A DNA stretch of 64,000 nt from Fontibacterium universale (GTDB lineage: Bacteria; Pseudomonadota; Alphaproteobacteria; Pelagibacterales; Pelagibacteraceae): NCBI GenBank assembly GCA_965236175.1, contig CBDEAT010000006.1:1-64000 (forward strand), written 5' to 3'. The notes under the pieces are model-generated. The model saw only the letters and a program-made list of their open reading frames with translations. It was not told where the DNA came from and made no database searches. The first letter of the stretch is position 1; each line of letters starts with the position of its first letter. A program made the translations under genes and the position numbers. This document shows positions 7,460-17,044 of the stretch, in pieces.

Positions 7460-8331
7460 TTTTTGATTTAGGATTAGAACGCAACCAAAAATCAATACGG
7501 GTAGACCAAAAATTAAATTATTAGTCCATTGTAGACCTTCAAAAATGGTTGAAATAATTAAAGCAATAATTGGCATAATAACACCAATGTACCCTGCTCG
7601 AGCTGAACCAATGTTTTCTAATAATTTTAAATATAAATAAAAAGCAACAACTGAACCGATAATCGATAAATATAAAAATGATAAAATATAAGAAATTGAA
7701 TTATCAAAAATAATTTCTGCACCTCTAAATTTTGCAACGATGAGAGTAAATAAAGCTCCATAAAGCATTCCATAGGCAATAGACTGAATAAATGGAATTT
7801 TATCTTTAGAGTTTTTTTGATGAATTAAGTTGCCGGTCGATGCCCAAAATGTTGCAATAAAAGATAAAATAATTCCAATGTGAGTTTTATCTTCTAATTT
7901 AAAATTTAATAATTCATTTCCAAAGATGATTAAAATTCCAACAATTCCAAATCCTGCTGCAAATAAAGTTTCTTTTGAGCTTTTAATTTTAAAATAAATT
8001 CTCTCTCCTAGTATATTCATTATTAAAATCGTTGAAAAAGCGATGGTCACAATTCCACTAATTAAATATGTATTTGCTAGATAGAAGAATATGTAGTTAA
8101 GGGAAAATAAAGTTACCCCTAAAAGTAAAAACGATAAATGTTGGTGAAGATTGAATGACATTTTTTTTTTAGATAGTATTAAAAAAATAAAGACAATAAG
8201 ACTTGCTATAAAGAAACGGTAAAAAATTGAAATTAAGGGATCTACAACACCAAACTGAAATTTGATTAAATACCAAGTAGGCGACCAACAAATTAATGTA
8301 CTTATAAAAAGTACTAAGATTTCGCATTCAT
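7430..8331 (-). CDS. EamA-family (drug/metabolite) transporter, N-terminal frame break
   Basis: Inner membrane transporter with the two-fold EamA repeat and about ten hydrophobic segments. From 8161 down the frame is intact (243 residues), with the first-repeat pattern TIAFSTILIMNILGERIYFK and second-repeat VVAFYLYLKLLENIGSARAG. The missing first membrane hairpin is encoded upstream in the same frame (ILVLFISTLICWSPTWYLIK). No ATG lies in that frame; the ATG at 8331 is offset and needs net +2 or -1 in about 8318-8328 (for example AAATC becoming AAATTC). The joined product is about 300 residues, the family norm. The motif normally reading LIWxSTW is LICWSPTW, two residues longer. Substrate unknown. 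Confidence 0.75.
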
Positions 8332-8340
8332 AAATTTTTA

Positions 8341-9419
8341 TTAAATGATTATCTGATTACTGCTGGTCAATTCATTTCAATCGACTTAAGGGTTCTTTGA
8401 AAAAACTTTTTGAAGCCTTAGAACTGCTAGTAAGATTGATTAATTTGAACTGTTGCAGCCGTTGCAACTAAACTTAATTGATTGTCATAAATAATATCGA
8501 TTAGATTTATAAATCGATACTGTTCATTGATCAGCTCGTCTGTAAAATTTGGAATATTTTCAATGAAGAAAATTTTGGTAATTTTACAAATCTCTATGTA
8601 ATCCTCAGAACCATAAGTTTTAAAACATAAGTCTTTAAAATCAAACTTTGCAACGCCTGATACATAATTATCAATAATTAGTTTTCTCCCTTTTATTTCT
8701 ATCTCTTTAGTTGCAAATTGTTTTCCACTTAAGACAGTAAATAATACTTGGTTGAAGTTCTTTTTAGTTTGCGGGTCCTTAACAATAAAAAATCTATTTT
8801 GTTTATTTAAATAAAGTTCTCGGTAATCTTTTCCTGAATTTAATGAGTAAACTAATGTATTATCTTTAATGTTTTCAATATAGGGAAGAAATTGATCTCT
8901 TTGCAGTCCTCCTAGATACAAATCATCAGGTTTAACGTTAGATGTTGTAATGATGAAAATATTATTAGAAAAGAATTGTTCTAATAAGTTTTCCAAGGAT
9001 CATTGCATCTGCAATGTTAGTTATTTGAAATTCATCAAAGAAAATAATATCAAAATCTTTTTTAAAAGTTTTAACGATTTTAGGTAAGGGATTGCTTTCG
9101 TTTTTTAACTTATGAAGTTTATTGTGAATATCCACCATAAACTTATTAAAATGGGTCTTTAAGTACCCTTGGATGATTTAAATATTCTAAAAAGAAATTA
9201 ACAATCATGGTTTTTCCAGCACCCACATCGCCATACAGATAAAATCCTTTAGGTTTTTTGCTTTGAAAAAATACTAGTGACTGACTTTAAAAATGACGGT
9301 TTTAATTGCTCAGTTAAAGTGTCTAAAGTTTTGATTAAATCTTCCTGATTTACGTTTTTCTGAAGGCTGTGTTTCTTGGTATATTTTTTAAATGCCTCAG
9401 TAATATTTAAGTGGTACAT
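8341..9419 (-). CDS. zapE: ZapE/AFG1-family ATPase, five frame breaks
   Basis: ZapE is an AAA-like ATPase linked to the division ring and, as AFG1/LACE1, to respiratory quality control. Joined segments give the whole family chain. Segments are an N-terminal MYHLNITEAFKKY, Walker A YLYGDVGAGKT, HFNKFMVDIHN, Walker B DIIFFDEFQITNIADAM, TTSNVKPDDLYLGGLQR with the arginine, and a C-terminus ending LSRLNELTSSN. +1 changes fall near 9252-9275, 9153-9172, 8991-9002, 8421-8445 and 8372-8378. The second can be placed as CTT|A|AAG. Each segment is well conserved at protein level, so selection acted on the joined product until very recently, or the breaks are errors or decoded. Stop TAA at 8341. Confidence 0.75.
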
Positions 9420-9455
9420 TAGCTTAGTTATTAAAGGATTTTAAATTTTTCACAA

Positions 9456-10231
9456 ATGCATAGATCGTATAATAAAATTCACGTAATTGCGGACTCAAGT
9501 CCAAACGCGCAGGCTGCAAAAAGATCTATTATTAAAAAATATAAAAATTATCCAATCAATGATTCGGATGTGTTTATTGTTTTGGGTGGTGATGGTTTTA
9601 TGCTGGCCTCACTTAAAAAATATCAAAAACATAAAATTCCATTCTATGGAATGAACAAAGGTAATCGTGGATTTTTATTAAACAGATTTGATGAGAAAGA
9701 TTTAATTAATAAGATTAATAAAGCCAACATTGCAGAACTTCATCCCCTTGAAATGTATGCAAAGAATAAGAATGGTAAAATTAAAACAGCCATTGCTGTA
9801 AATGAAGTCTCTGTTTTTAGAGAGACTCGTCAGGCTGCAAAACTTGAAATTAAAGATTGATAACAAAGTAAGAATGAAAGAAATTATTTGTGACGGTACG
9901 CTTGTTGCAACACCTGCAGGAAGCACTGCTTATAATTTATCAGCACGTGGTCCTGTATTAGATTTAGAATCTAATCTACTTAGCACTTACACCTATTTCC
10001 CCTTTTAAACCTAGGGCTTGGCGTGGTGCTAGTATTAACAATAATGCAAAAGTTTCTATTAAAAATTTAGATCCTAAAAAAAGACCAGTGAGTGTTGTTG
10101 CCGACAATGTTGAATTTCGTCATGTTTTAAATGTGAATATTTATTTAAATAAAAATAAAACTTTTAGACTTTTGTACGATAAAAAATTTGGTCTAAAAGA
10201 GAGAAATTTGGCTGAACAATTTAAATTTTAA
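9456..10231 (+). CDS. nadK: NAD kinase, two frame breaks
   Basis: Phosphorylates NAD to NADP; essential in most bacteria. Segment 1 carries the catalytic FIVLGGDGFML and YGMNKGNRGFLLN; segment 2 DNKVRMKEIICDGTLVATP plus AGSTAYNLSARGP; segment 3 LTPISPFKPRAWRGAS. The first +1 lies within 9842-9862, placeable as CTT|G|AAA or ATT|A|AAG. The second is positioned by homology: ...NLL|ALTPISPF, i.e. CTT (9979-9981), extra A at 9982, then GCA. The joined protein (about 257 residues) has normal length. The last bases overlap the opposing sufT-sufA gene by 11 bp. Confidence 0.85.
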
Positions 10232-10832
10232 AAGATTCACCGCAACCACAACGTTCAGTTTCATTAGGATTATTAAATACAAAAGATGATGAGAATTTAT
10301 CTTCTTTGTAATCCATCTTAGTTCCAAGCAAATACATAATAGCTTTTGGATCAATAAATACTTCAACATTATTATCTTTAACCACTTCATCAGTTGGAAT
10401 GGTTTCTTTAAGATAAGTCATCTCATACTCCATCCCTGCACATCCTCCAGATTTTACAGAAACGCGCACACCTTTTACACCGCTCTCAGCGTTGCTTAGA
10501 ATTTCTTTAATACGCTTTGCAGCATTATCTACGTTTAAAGCCAGTTTTGCAACTTCCGACATTTTACTCTTATCCCACGGTGGATCCCAAACAATTCGCA
10601 CCACCACTTCATCATAATGACCTAAACTTTCAACAGCTTTCCTAACATTATTAGGAATACTTTGAGCTTCAGGGCAATTTGGAGAAGTCAGCGTCATGTC
10701 GATTTCGCAATTCTTATCCTTAAGCCTAACATCATAAATAAGACCTAACTCGTAAATATCAACTGGTATCTCAGGATCAAAGATAGTCTTTAATTTATCT
10801 TTTATTTCGTCAATTTTTTGTGAATTATCCAT
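10221..10832 (-). CDS. SufT (MIP18/DUF59) - SufA (A-type carrier) fusion
   Basis: A 203-residue fusion of two Fe-S maturation factors. Residues 1-100 form a DUF59/MIP18 domain (FDPEIPVDIYELGLIYDVRL, LTSPNCPEAQSIP, VRIVWDPPWDKSKMSEVAK). Residues about 105-203 form an A-type carrier with the three cysteines of IscA/SufA: one in VKSGGCAGMEYEM and two in the terminal ERCGCGESF. DUF59 proteins (SufT) assist Fe-S cluster maturation, and A-type carriers deliver clusters to targets. It is the last gene of the suf operon, its ATG overlapping the sufU stop by one base (TAATG). No frame break is present across the junction of the two domains. Confidence 0.9.
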   Translation of the reverse strand: MDNSQKIDEIKDKLKTIFDPEIPVDIYELGLIYDVRLKDKNCEIDMTLTSPNCPEAQSIPNNVRKAVESLGHYDEVVVRIVWDPPWDKSKMSEVAKLALNVDNAAKRIKEILSNAESGVKGVRVSVKSGGCAGMEYEMTYLKETIPTDEVVKDNNVEVFIDPKAIMYLLGTKMDYKEDKFSSSFVFNNPNETERCGCGESFKI

Positions 10833-11303
10833 TAGTCAATTACTTCTGAGTTAATTGGTTTTTTTTCATCATCTAATGCAGCTCTTAAAGTATGCCAAGA
10901 TAAAGTTGCACATTTTACTCTCATTGGAAATCTACCAACTCCTGCAAGGGATGAAAATTTAATATGTTCATCTTCTGATAAGCCTACTTTTTTTATTTCT
11001 TGTCCTTCTTTAATCATTTTAAAAAATGCATTTAATAATTCTCGTAGCTTGTTTTTCTGTTTTTCCTTTAACAATCTCAGTCATGATAGATGAAGATGCA
11101 ACGGATATAGCGCAACCTGATCCTTCAAATGAAATGTCTTTTACTTTTTTCTCATTATCTAAACTTAAGTAGACGTGAATATTGTCTCCACATAAAGGGT
11201 TATGCCCTTCTGCATCATGATTAAATTTATTACATTTGCCAAAGTTTCTAGGCTTTTTGCCGTGGTCTAATATCAAGTCTTGATAAAGTTCAGTTAAATC
11301 CAT
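10832..11303 (-). CDS. sufU: SufU-type Fe-S scaffold/sulfur transfer protein, one frame break
   Basis: NifU-N/IscU-fold protein of the SufU subgroup, which accepts persulfide sulfur from SufS. The three zinc/sulfur cysteines are present: HNPLCGDNIHV, EGSGCAISVASSS and the late VKCATLSWHTL. The insertion between the second and third (HIKFSSLAGVGRFPMR) is the SufU hallmark. A +1 break lies within about 11035-11060: KGKTEK then LRELLNAFFKMIK. It could be one extra A in GAAAAAC, CAA|G|CTA, or GTT|A|AAG slightly upstream. Joined length about 156 residues is normal. The ATG overlaps the sufS stop by one base. Confidence 0.85.
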
Positions 11304-12505
11304 TATTTTAATTTGAATATTTTTTTACACTTTTTGATGCTCTCACATATGGCATCAATGTCTTGTTTGTTATTATAAACACCAAAAGACATTCTAAGAG
11401 ATGATCCTATTTTCATCTTCTTATGAAGAATCTGACAACAATGATGACCTGCTCTTACTGCAATATCATCTTCATCGAAAACTGTTGAAGCATCATGGGC
11501 ATGAACACCTTTAATATTAAATGAGAATACACTTCCTTTATTTGAGGGAGTGCCTACGAATTCTATATCATTAAATTTGCTAATTTTATCTAAAGCATAG
11601 GACGCTAAACTTTGTTCGTGACTGATGATGTTTTTAATTTTTATATCTTTTACAAATTTAACTGCTTGTTTTAGGGCAACCACTTCTGCAGAAGCTAAAG
11701 ATCCAGCTTCAAATTTACTAACACCCGATGCATAAGTTATATTTTTAGTATCAACATTTTGAATCATTCCACCTCCGCCAATGAATGGTTCAAATTGTTC
11801 AATCCATTTATTTTTCATATATAAAATTCCAACACCTGTTGGTCCGTAAATTTTATGACTTGAGAATGCATAAAAATCGCAATCTAATTCTTTAAGATCT
11901 ACATGACTGTGAGCAACTGCTTGTGTGCCATCAATACAAACCGGGATCTTTTTAGCTTTAGCAATTGAAATTACTTTTTTAATATCGGTTGTAAGTCCTG
12001 TAACATTAGATATGTGAATAACGCTAATAATTTTTGTTTTATTAGTAATGAGTGAAGTTAATTTATTAACCTCTACTTCTCCATCTTCATTGATTGGAAT
12101 AAATTTTATATTTACTTTTTTTTTTCTTAAAAAATGCCAAGGTACATAGTTTGAGTGATGCTCAGCCTCAGTTAATATGATCTCATCACCTTCTTTTAAA
12201 AATTTACCAAAGCAATGAGCTACTAAGTTTAATGATTCAGTTGAATTTTTAGTAAAAACAATCTCACCCTCTGTGCCATTAACAAATTCTTTAATTGTCT
12301 CACGTGTGCTTTCAAAATCAGCAGTTGCTCTTGCTGCAAGGCCATAAACGGCTCTACCGATATTTGCATAATGATTTTTATAAAAATCTTCCAATGCATC
12401 AATAACTTGTTTTGGTTTTTGTGCTGAATTTGCAGTATCAAAATAGATTAAATTTTTATTCGATTTAAATATTGGAAATTGACTTTTGATGTCCTTTAAA
12501 TTCAT
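11303..12505 (-). CDS. sufS: Cysteine desulfurase SufS (group II)
   Basis: PLP-dependent enzyme converting cysteine to alanine with a protein-bound persulfide, 400 residues, intact. The PLP lysine is in FYAFSSHKIYGPTGVGILYM; the aspartate/glutamine contacts are in IPVCIDGTQAVAHSHVDL. The active cysteine lies in VRAGHHCCQILHKKM, the short-loop arrangement of group II (SufS/CsdA) enzymes that need SufU or SufE to accept sulfur, which fits the neighbouring sufU. It starts within the sufD stop (ATGA overlap). Confidence 0.95.
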   Translation of the reverse strand: MNLKDIKSQFPIFKSNKNLIYFDTANSAQKPKQVIDALEDFYKNHYANIGRAVYGLAARATADFESTRETIKEFVNGTEGEIVFTKNSTESLNLVAHCFGKFLKEGDEIILTEAEHHSNYVPWHFLRKKKVNIKFIPINEDGEVEVNKLTSLITNKTKIISVIHISNVTGLTTDIKKVISIAKAKKIPVCIDGTQAVAHSHVDLKELDCDFYAFSSHKIYGPTGVGILYMKNKWIEQFEPFIGGGGMIQNVDTKNITYASGVSKFEAGSLASAEVVALKQAVKFVKDIKIKNIISHEQSLASYALDKISKFNDIEFVGTPSNKGSVFSFNIKGVHAHDASTVFDEDDIAVRAGHHCCQILHKKMKIGSSLRMSFGVYNNKQDIDAICESIKKCKKIFKLK

Positions 12506-13725
12506 GACAACATATCTTCAGTTTTTTTAAGGAAATAATTCTTAAAATTTTCATCAGAAATCTTTTCAATCACTTCAGATAAGAAACCTTGAACGATTAA
12601 TCTTTTGGCTTGAACTTCTGGAATACCTCTTGCCATTAAATAAAATAACTCATCTTTATTTAATGATGTAGATGATGAACCGTGGCTACATTTTACATCA
12701 TCTGCGTATATTTCAAGTTCTGGCTTTGAATGAAACGTACACTGATCAGATAACAGAACGCTCTTAATTAACTGATAACCATTCGTCTTTTGAGCTATTT
12801 GATCGACAAATATTTTACCCTGATAAACGCCTTTGGCAGTTCCATCGATAATACTTTTTGAAAACTGATAGCTCTGTGTATTTTCAGCTAAGTGATTAAT
12901 TTTAACTTTAATTTCATGATCTTCGTTATTTTTTAAGAACTGTGTGTAATACAAATAACATTCTGACAAAGATTCATTTAAATTGATCTCAACTTCATCT
13001 CTGATTGTTTTAACTATATTTGAAAATATAAAACTTTCATAATTAGCACTTGCTGCAATATTAACTTTCTTAAATCTATAAATGCAATTTTCAGTATTAT
13101 TGGAATTAAGAATATAATTTTTAATATGGGAATTTTGTTCAACATCAATATTTGTATTGATGCTAATAAATGTTTTTTTATTTTCATTTGTAAATTTTTC
13201 AAAGACTGATGCTTTTGAATTTTTATTTATCAAAATATAATTTTTTTGATGTAATTGCTTTTGATCAATTTTTGAATTGTATTGATGATAAATAATAATC
13301 GGTAAATCTAAATTATCTTTAATTTCTAAATAAAAACCTGCTGTTGCAAGTGCGTTATTTGCAGCAACGAGTGGATTTTTTTTATTACTAAATAATTTTG
13401 ATAAATGCTTATTATTTTTTTTATAATATTCATCAATTGTCGTAATAATTAATTTATCTTTATCTTTTCCAACAAAGTCTGTTTTTTGAACTAATCCGTT
13501 TACTATAATAATTTTATTATGTTTAAAGTTTTCAAAAACTTTTTCATTAATAGTTTCATTATTAGTTTTATAAACTTCAAGTTGTTTATTATTTTCTAAA
13601 AAATAATTTAGTTGAGATTGTTTCCAATCTTCATCTTTTCTAGTTGGATAACCGTGCTTATTAAAAAGATTTAAACTAAGTGTTCTTAGTTCATTTACCT
13701 CTTTAATATCAGTAATAGTATTCAT
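12502..13725 (-). CDS. sufD: Fe-S cluster assembly protein SufD
   Basis: Scaffold-complex subunit partnering SufB in SufBC2D. 407 residues, intact. The N-terminal helical region (KHGYPTRKDEDWKQSQLNYF) has the YPTRKDEDWK signature; the beta-helix core is poorly conserved and lysine/asparagine-rich; the C-terminal domain carries the diagnostic CSHGSSSTSLNKDELFYLMA followed by RGIPEVQAKRLIVQGFLSEV, including the histidine implicated in cluster assembly. The gene sits five bases after sufC's... coding end order iscR-iscS-sufB-sufC-sufD-sufS, all minus strand. Confidence 0.93.
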   Translation of the reverse strand: MNTITDIKEVNELRTLSLNLFNKHGYPTRKDEDWKQSQLNYFLENNKQLEVYKTNNETINEKVFENFKHNKIIIVNGLVQKTDFVGKDKDKLIITTIDEYYKKNNKHLSKLFSNKKNPLVAANNALATAGFYLEIKDNLDLPIIIYHQYNSKIDQKQLHQKNYILINKNSKASVFEKFTNENKKTFISINTNIDVEQNSHIKNYILNSNNTENCIYRFKKVNIAASANYESFIFSNIVKTIRDEVEINLNESLSECYLYYTQFLKNNEDHEIKVKINHLAENTQSYQFSKSIIDGTAKGVYQGKIFVDQIAQKTNGYQLIKSVLLSDQCTFHSKPELEIYADDVKCSHGSSSTSLNKDELFYLMARGIPEVQAKRLIVQGFLSEVIEKISDENFKNYFLKKTEDMLS

Positions 13726-13730
13726 GTTGG

Positions 13731-14475
13731 TTAGATTGCTTTTTGAAATTCCTTGTAGCCAATCTTATCGAGTTCTTGTGCAAGCTTAGAACAACCCGTT
13801 TTAACAATAGTTCCATTCACCATAACGTGCACGAAATCTGGTTTGATATAATCTAATAATCTTTGATAGTGGGTAATGATTAAGAAAGATCTATTTGGTG
13901 ATCTTAAAGCGTTTACTCCATCTGCAACTATTTTAAGAGCATCAATGTCTAATCCTGAATCTGTTTCATCTAAAATTGCAAGATCTGGTTCTAGTAGTGA
14001 CATTTGTAAAACTTCATTACGTTTTTTCTCTCCTCCAGAAAAACCAACGTTTAAAGCTCTGCCTAATTGTTCATCTTTAATGCCAAGTTTTTTAGCGTGT
14101 TGTTTAACTAAGAGATAAAAATTCAACTACATCTACTTCTTTTTGACCTTTTGCTTTTTTAACTGCATTCAGAGATGTTTTTAAAAAATTATTCATAAAC
14201 ACCCCTGGAATTTCAATTGGGTATTGGAATGCTAAAAATATTCCCTTCTGTGCTCTTTCATCAGCCTCAAGATCGATAATGTTTTCATTCTTAAACATAA
14301 TCTTTCCATCAACTTCATAGCCATCTTTGCCAGCTAATACGTATGAAAGTGTGCTTTTTCCTGATCCGTTCGGTCCCATAATGGCGTGAACTTCGCCTTT
14401 ACCAATCTTAAGATTAAAATCTTTTAAGATTTTTTTATCACCTACGCTTACATTTAATTTTTCAATACTTAACAT
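13731..14475 (-). CDS. sufC: Fe-S assembly ATPase SufC, one frame break
   Basis: ABC-type ATPase of the SufBC2D scaffold. The first segment holds Walker A (IMGPNGSGKSTLSYVLAG) and the Q-loop (FLAFQYPIEIPGVFMNNFL). The second holds the signature NVGFSGGEKKRNEVLQM, Walker B and D-loop LAILDETDSGLDIDALK and the H-loop LIITHYQRLL. The break is well placed by homology: EFLSL|VKQHAKKLG, i.e. codon CTT (14112-14110), extra A (plus-strand T at 14109), then GTT: a CTT|A|GTT site. Joined length, about 248 residues, is normal. Its ATG overlaps the sufB stop by one base. Confidence 0.9.
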
Positions 14476-15917
14476 TAACCAACGCTCCCTTCTAAGCTGA
14501 TGCTAACTAATTTTTGTGCTTCTACGGCAAATTCCATAGGAAGCTGTTGTAGTACTTCTTTACAAAAACCGTTTACGATTAAACTTACGGCTTCTTCTTG
14601 ATTTAAACCTCTTTGCTTACAGTAAAATAATTGCTCTTCACTAATTTTAGATGTGGTTGCCTCATGTTCTGTTGTTGATGTTGAATTTTTATTATCAATG
14701 TATGGAACTGTGTGAGCGCCACATAAATTTCCAACTAACAATGAATCGCACTGAGTATAATTTTTAGCATTACTTGCTTTTGAATGAATACTTACAAGGC
14801 CTCTATAAGTATTATCCGCATGACCTGCAGAAATTCCCTTTGAAATAATTCTACTCTTTGTGTTTTTACCAAGGTGAATCATCTTAGTTCCTGTGTCTGC
14901 TTTTTGGTAATTATTTGTAATTGCAATTGAATAAAATTCGCCAGATGAATTATCGCCTTGTAAAATACAGCTTGGATATTTCCAAGTAATCGCTGAACCT
15001 GTTTCAACTTGTGTCCAAGAAATTTTAGAATTTTTCCCCTTACAAATTCCACGTTTTGTTACAAAGTTATAAATTCCACCTTTTCCTTCTTTATCTCCAG
15101 GATACCAGTTTTGAACTGTTGAATATTTAATCTCAGCATCATCAAGTGCGATTAGTTCAACATTTGCAGCATGAAGTTGATGCTCATCTCTCATCGGTGC
15201 AGTGCAGCCTTCTAAATAACTTACGTAACTTCCTTTATCTGCAATAATTAAAGTTCTTTCAAACTGACCTGTGTTTGATGCATTAATTCTAAAATATGTA
15301 GAAAGTTCCATTGGGCATCTAACGCCTTCTGGAATGTAAACAAATGAACCATCTGTAAATACTGCAGAATTTAAAGTTGCAAAGTAATGATCTGTTAAAG
15401 GAATAACTGAACCTAAATATTTTTTAACTAAGTCTGGATGTTTTTGTACTGCTTCAGAAATTGAACAGAAAATAACTCCAATATCTTCTAATTTCTTTTT
15501 AAAAGTTGTTGCAACAGAAACAGAGTCAAATACAGCATCAACTGCAACTCCAGCTAATCTTTTTTGTTCATTAAGTGGGATGCCTAATTTTTCATAAGTT
15601 TTTTTAATTTCAGGATCAATTTCATCTAATGACTTTGGTCCTTCCTTAAAACCTTTTGGCGCTGAGTAATAATATAAAGCCTGATAATCAATTTTAGGAT
15701 ACTGGGGTTTTTGCCAGTTTGGTTCGGTCATTGATTGTAATCTCTCAAATGCTTTTAATCTCCACTCAAGCAACCACTGCGGCTCTTTCTTTTGTTTAGA
15801 AATAAATTCAATAACTTCTTTATTAAGACCCTTTGGTGCTCTTACAGATTCAACATCAGTTACAAATCCATAAGCATAGTCCTGCTTAATTTGTTCTTGG
15901 ATTAGATTATCTGACAT
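14475..15917 (-). CDS. sufB: Fe-S cluster assembly protein SufB
   Basis: Core scaffold subunit on which the cluster is built; 480 residues, intact. Highly conserved blocks are visible: EWRLKAFERLQSM, DGSFVYIPEGVRCPMELSTY, YLEGCTAPMRDEHQLHAANV, GKNSKISWTQVETGSAITWK, and the C-terminal YTQCDSLLVGNLCGAHTVPY carrying the cysteine associated with cluster assembly. STTEHEATTSKISEEQLFY contains the conserved EHEA. It follows iscS by 14 bases. Confidence 0.97.
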   Translation of the reverse strand: MSDNLIQEQIKQDYAYGFVTDVESVRAPKGLNKEVIEFISKQKKEPQWLLEWRLKAFERLQSMTEPNWQKPQYPKIDYQALYYYSAPKGFKEGPKSLDEIDPEIKKTYEKLGIPLNEQKRLAGVAVDAVFDSVSVATTFKKKLEDIGVIFCSISEAVQKHPDLVKKYLGSVIPLTDHYFATLNSAVFTDGSFVYIPEGVRCPMELSTYFRINASNTGQFERTLIIADKGSYVSYLEGCTAPMRDEHQLHAANVELIALDDAEIKYSTVQNWYPGDKEGKGGIYNFVTKRGICKGKNSKISWTQVETGSAITWKYPSCILQGDNSSGEFYSIAITNNYQKADTGTKMIHLGKNTKSRIISKGISAGHADNTYRGLVSIHSKASNAKNYTQCDSLLVGNLCGAHTVPYIDNKNSTSTTEHEATTSKISEEQLFYCKQRGLNQEEAVSLIVNGFCKEVLQQLPMEFAVEAQKLVSISLEGSVG

Positions 15918-15931
15918 TTAAAGCTCCATTT

Positions 15932-17044
15932 TTAAAACAATCTGATCTTCCAAACATTAAAGAAAGTCTCAATTTGCTCTTTTGTTGAATCCCAACCTAA
16001 GCTCACTCGGATAGCTGAATGAATATATTTATCATCTACTTTCATTGCTTTTAAAACATGAGAAGGCTCAACTTTTCCAGATGAACAAGCAGCACCTGAA
16101 CTTACACAAATTCCTTTTTGATCAAGGGCGATCACTTGATTTTCACTCGTCATTGAAGGATAAGCAAAATAACAAGTGTTTCCTAATCTATCAGTGTCTT
16201 CACCAAAAATTTTAATTTCATTGGATAATTTTTTTAAATTTGTCTCTAATAAATCTCTATTATTTTTAATTTCAGAATTGCAAATTTTAGTTAAATTTTT
16301 AACTTCATTAATAGCTTCACCAAAGCCAACAATTCCTAAAAAGTTTTCTGTACCAGATCTTAAATTCTTCTCTTGGCCTCCGCCTATAATTTCAGGAGCG
16401 ATATTGTTTCTCAAATTAATTAATAAAGCGCCAATTCCTGTTGGTCCGCCAATTTTATGTGATGAAATTGAAAACAAATCTACATCAAGACTATCTAAAT
16501 CAATTTCAATTTTTCCAAGGCTTTGAACACCATCACAATGAATAATACCTTTATATTTTTTAACAATTTTTGATATTTCTGTGATTGGGTGAATAATTCC
16601 AGACTCATTGTTAGCAAACATAATGCTAACTAAAAATGGAGTTGTTTGCTTTGATAGCGCTTCTTCAATTTCTTTTAAATTAACTGTGCCGTTTGAATTT
16701 GTTTTAAAGAATTTCTTTTCTATTTCTAAACTTTTAACAACATCAATGACTGAAGCATGCTCTGTTTCAAGCGAATAAATGGTTTTAATATTATTTTTTT
16801 TAATAAATCCTTTAATTGCCAAATTATTAGATTCTGTAGCTCCACTTGTAAAAATAAGATCATAATTTTTTGCTTTTAAAGTAGATAAAATATTTCTTCT
16901 TGCTTCTTCGACAATTTTTTTAGAATTTCTTCCAATTTTATGAACTGATGAAGGATTTCCAAATTCTTCAAATTTTAAACTTTGAATTTTTTTAATTACA
17001 TTTTTATGTAATGGAGCTGTAGCGTTATAATCAAAATAAATCAT
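15932..17044 (-). CDS. iscS: Cysteine desulfurase, IscS/NifS type (group I)
   Basis: A second cysteine desulfurase in the same operon, 370 residues. It opens with the family signature MIYFDYNATAPLHKNVIKK; the PLP lysine is in LFSISSHKIGGPTGIGALLI; the catalytic cysteine sits in an extended loop, CVSSGAACSSGKVEPSHVLK, the mark of group I enzymes that donate sulfur directly to IscU or to tRNA-modification enzymes. It starts inside the iscR stop (overlap of four bases). Having both IscS and SufS in one operon suggests separate sulfur sinks: tRNA thiolation or general supply for IscS, and cluster building for SufS-SufU. Confidence 0.93.
   Translation of the reverse strand: MIYFDYNATAPLHKNVIKKIQSLKFEEFGNPSSVHKIGRNSKKIVEEARRNILSTLKAKNYDLIFTSGATESNNLAIKGFIKKNNIKTIYSLETEHASVIDVVKSLEIEKKFFKTNSNGTVNLKEIEEALSKQTTPFLVSIMFANNESGIIHPITEISKIVKKYKGIIHCDGVQSLGKIEIDLDSLDVDLFSISSHKIGGPTGIGALLINLRNNIAPEIIGGGQEKNLRSGTENFLGIVGFGEAINEVKNLTKICNSEIKNNRDLLETNLKKLSNEIKIFGEDTDRLGNTCYFAYPSMTSENQVIALDQKGICVSSGAACSSGKVEPSHVLKAMKVDDKYIHSAIRVSLGWDSTKEQIETFFNVWKIRLF

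Noticed and set aside
10193..10390. Minus-strand frame at the nadK/sufT-sufA junction as a gene
   Set aside because: It overlaps both real genes and has leucine/lysine-rich out-of-frame composition.
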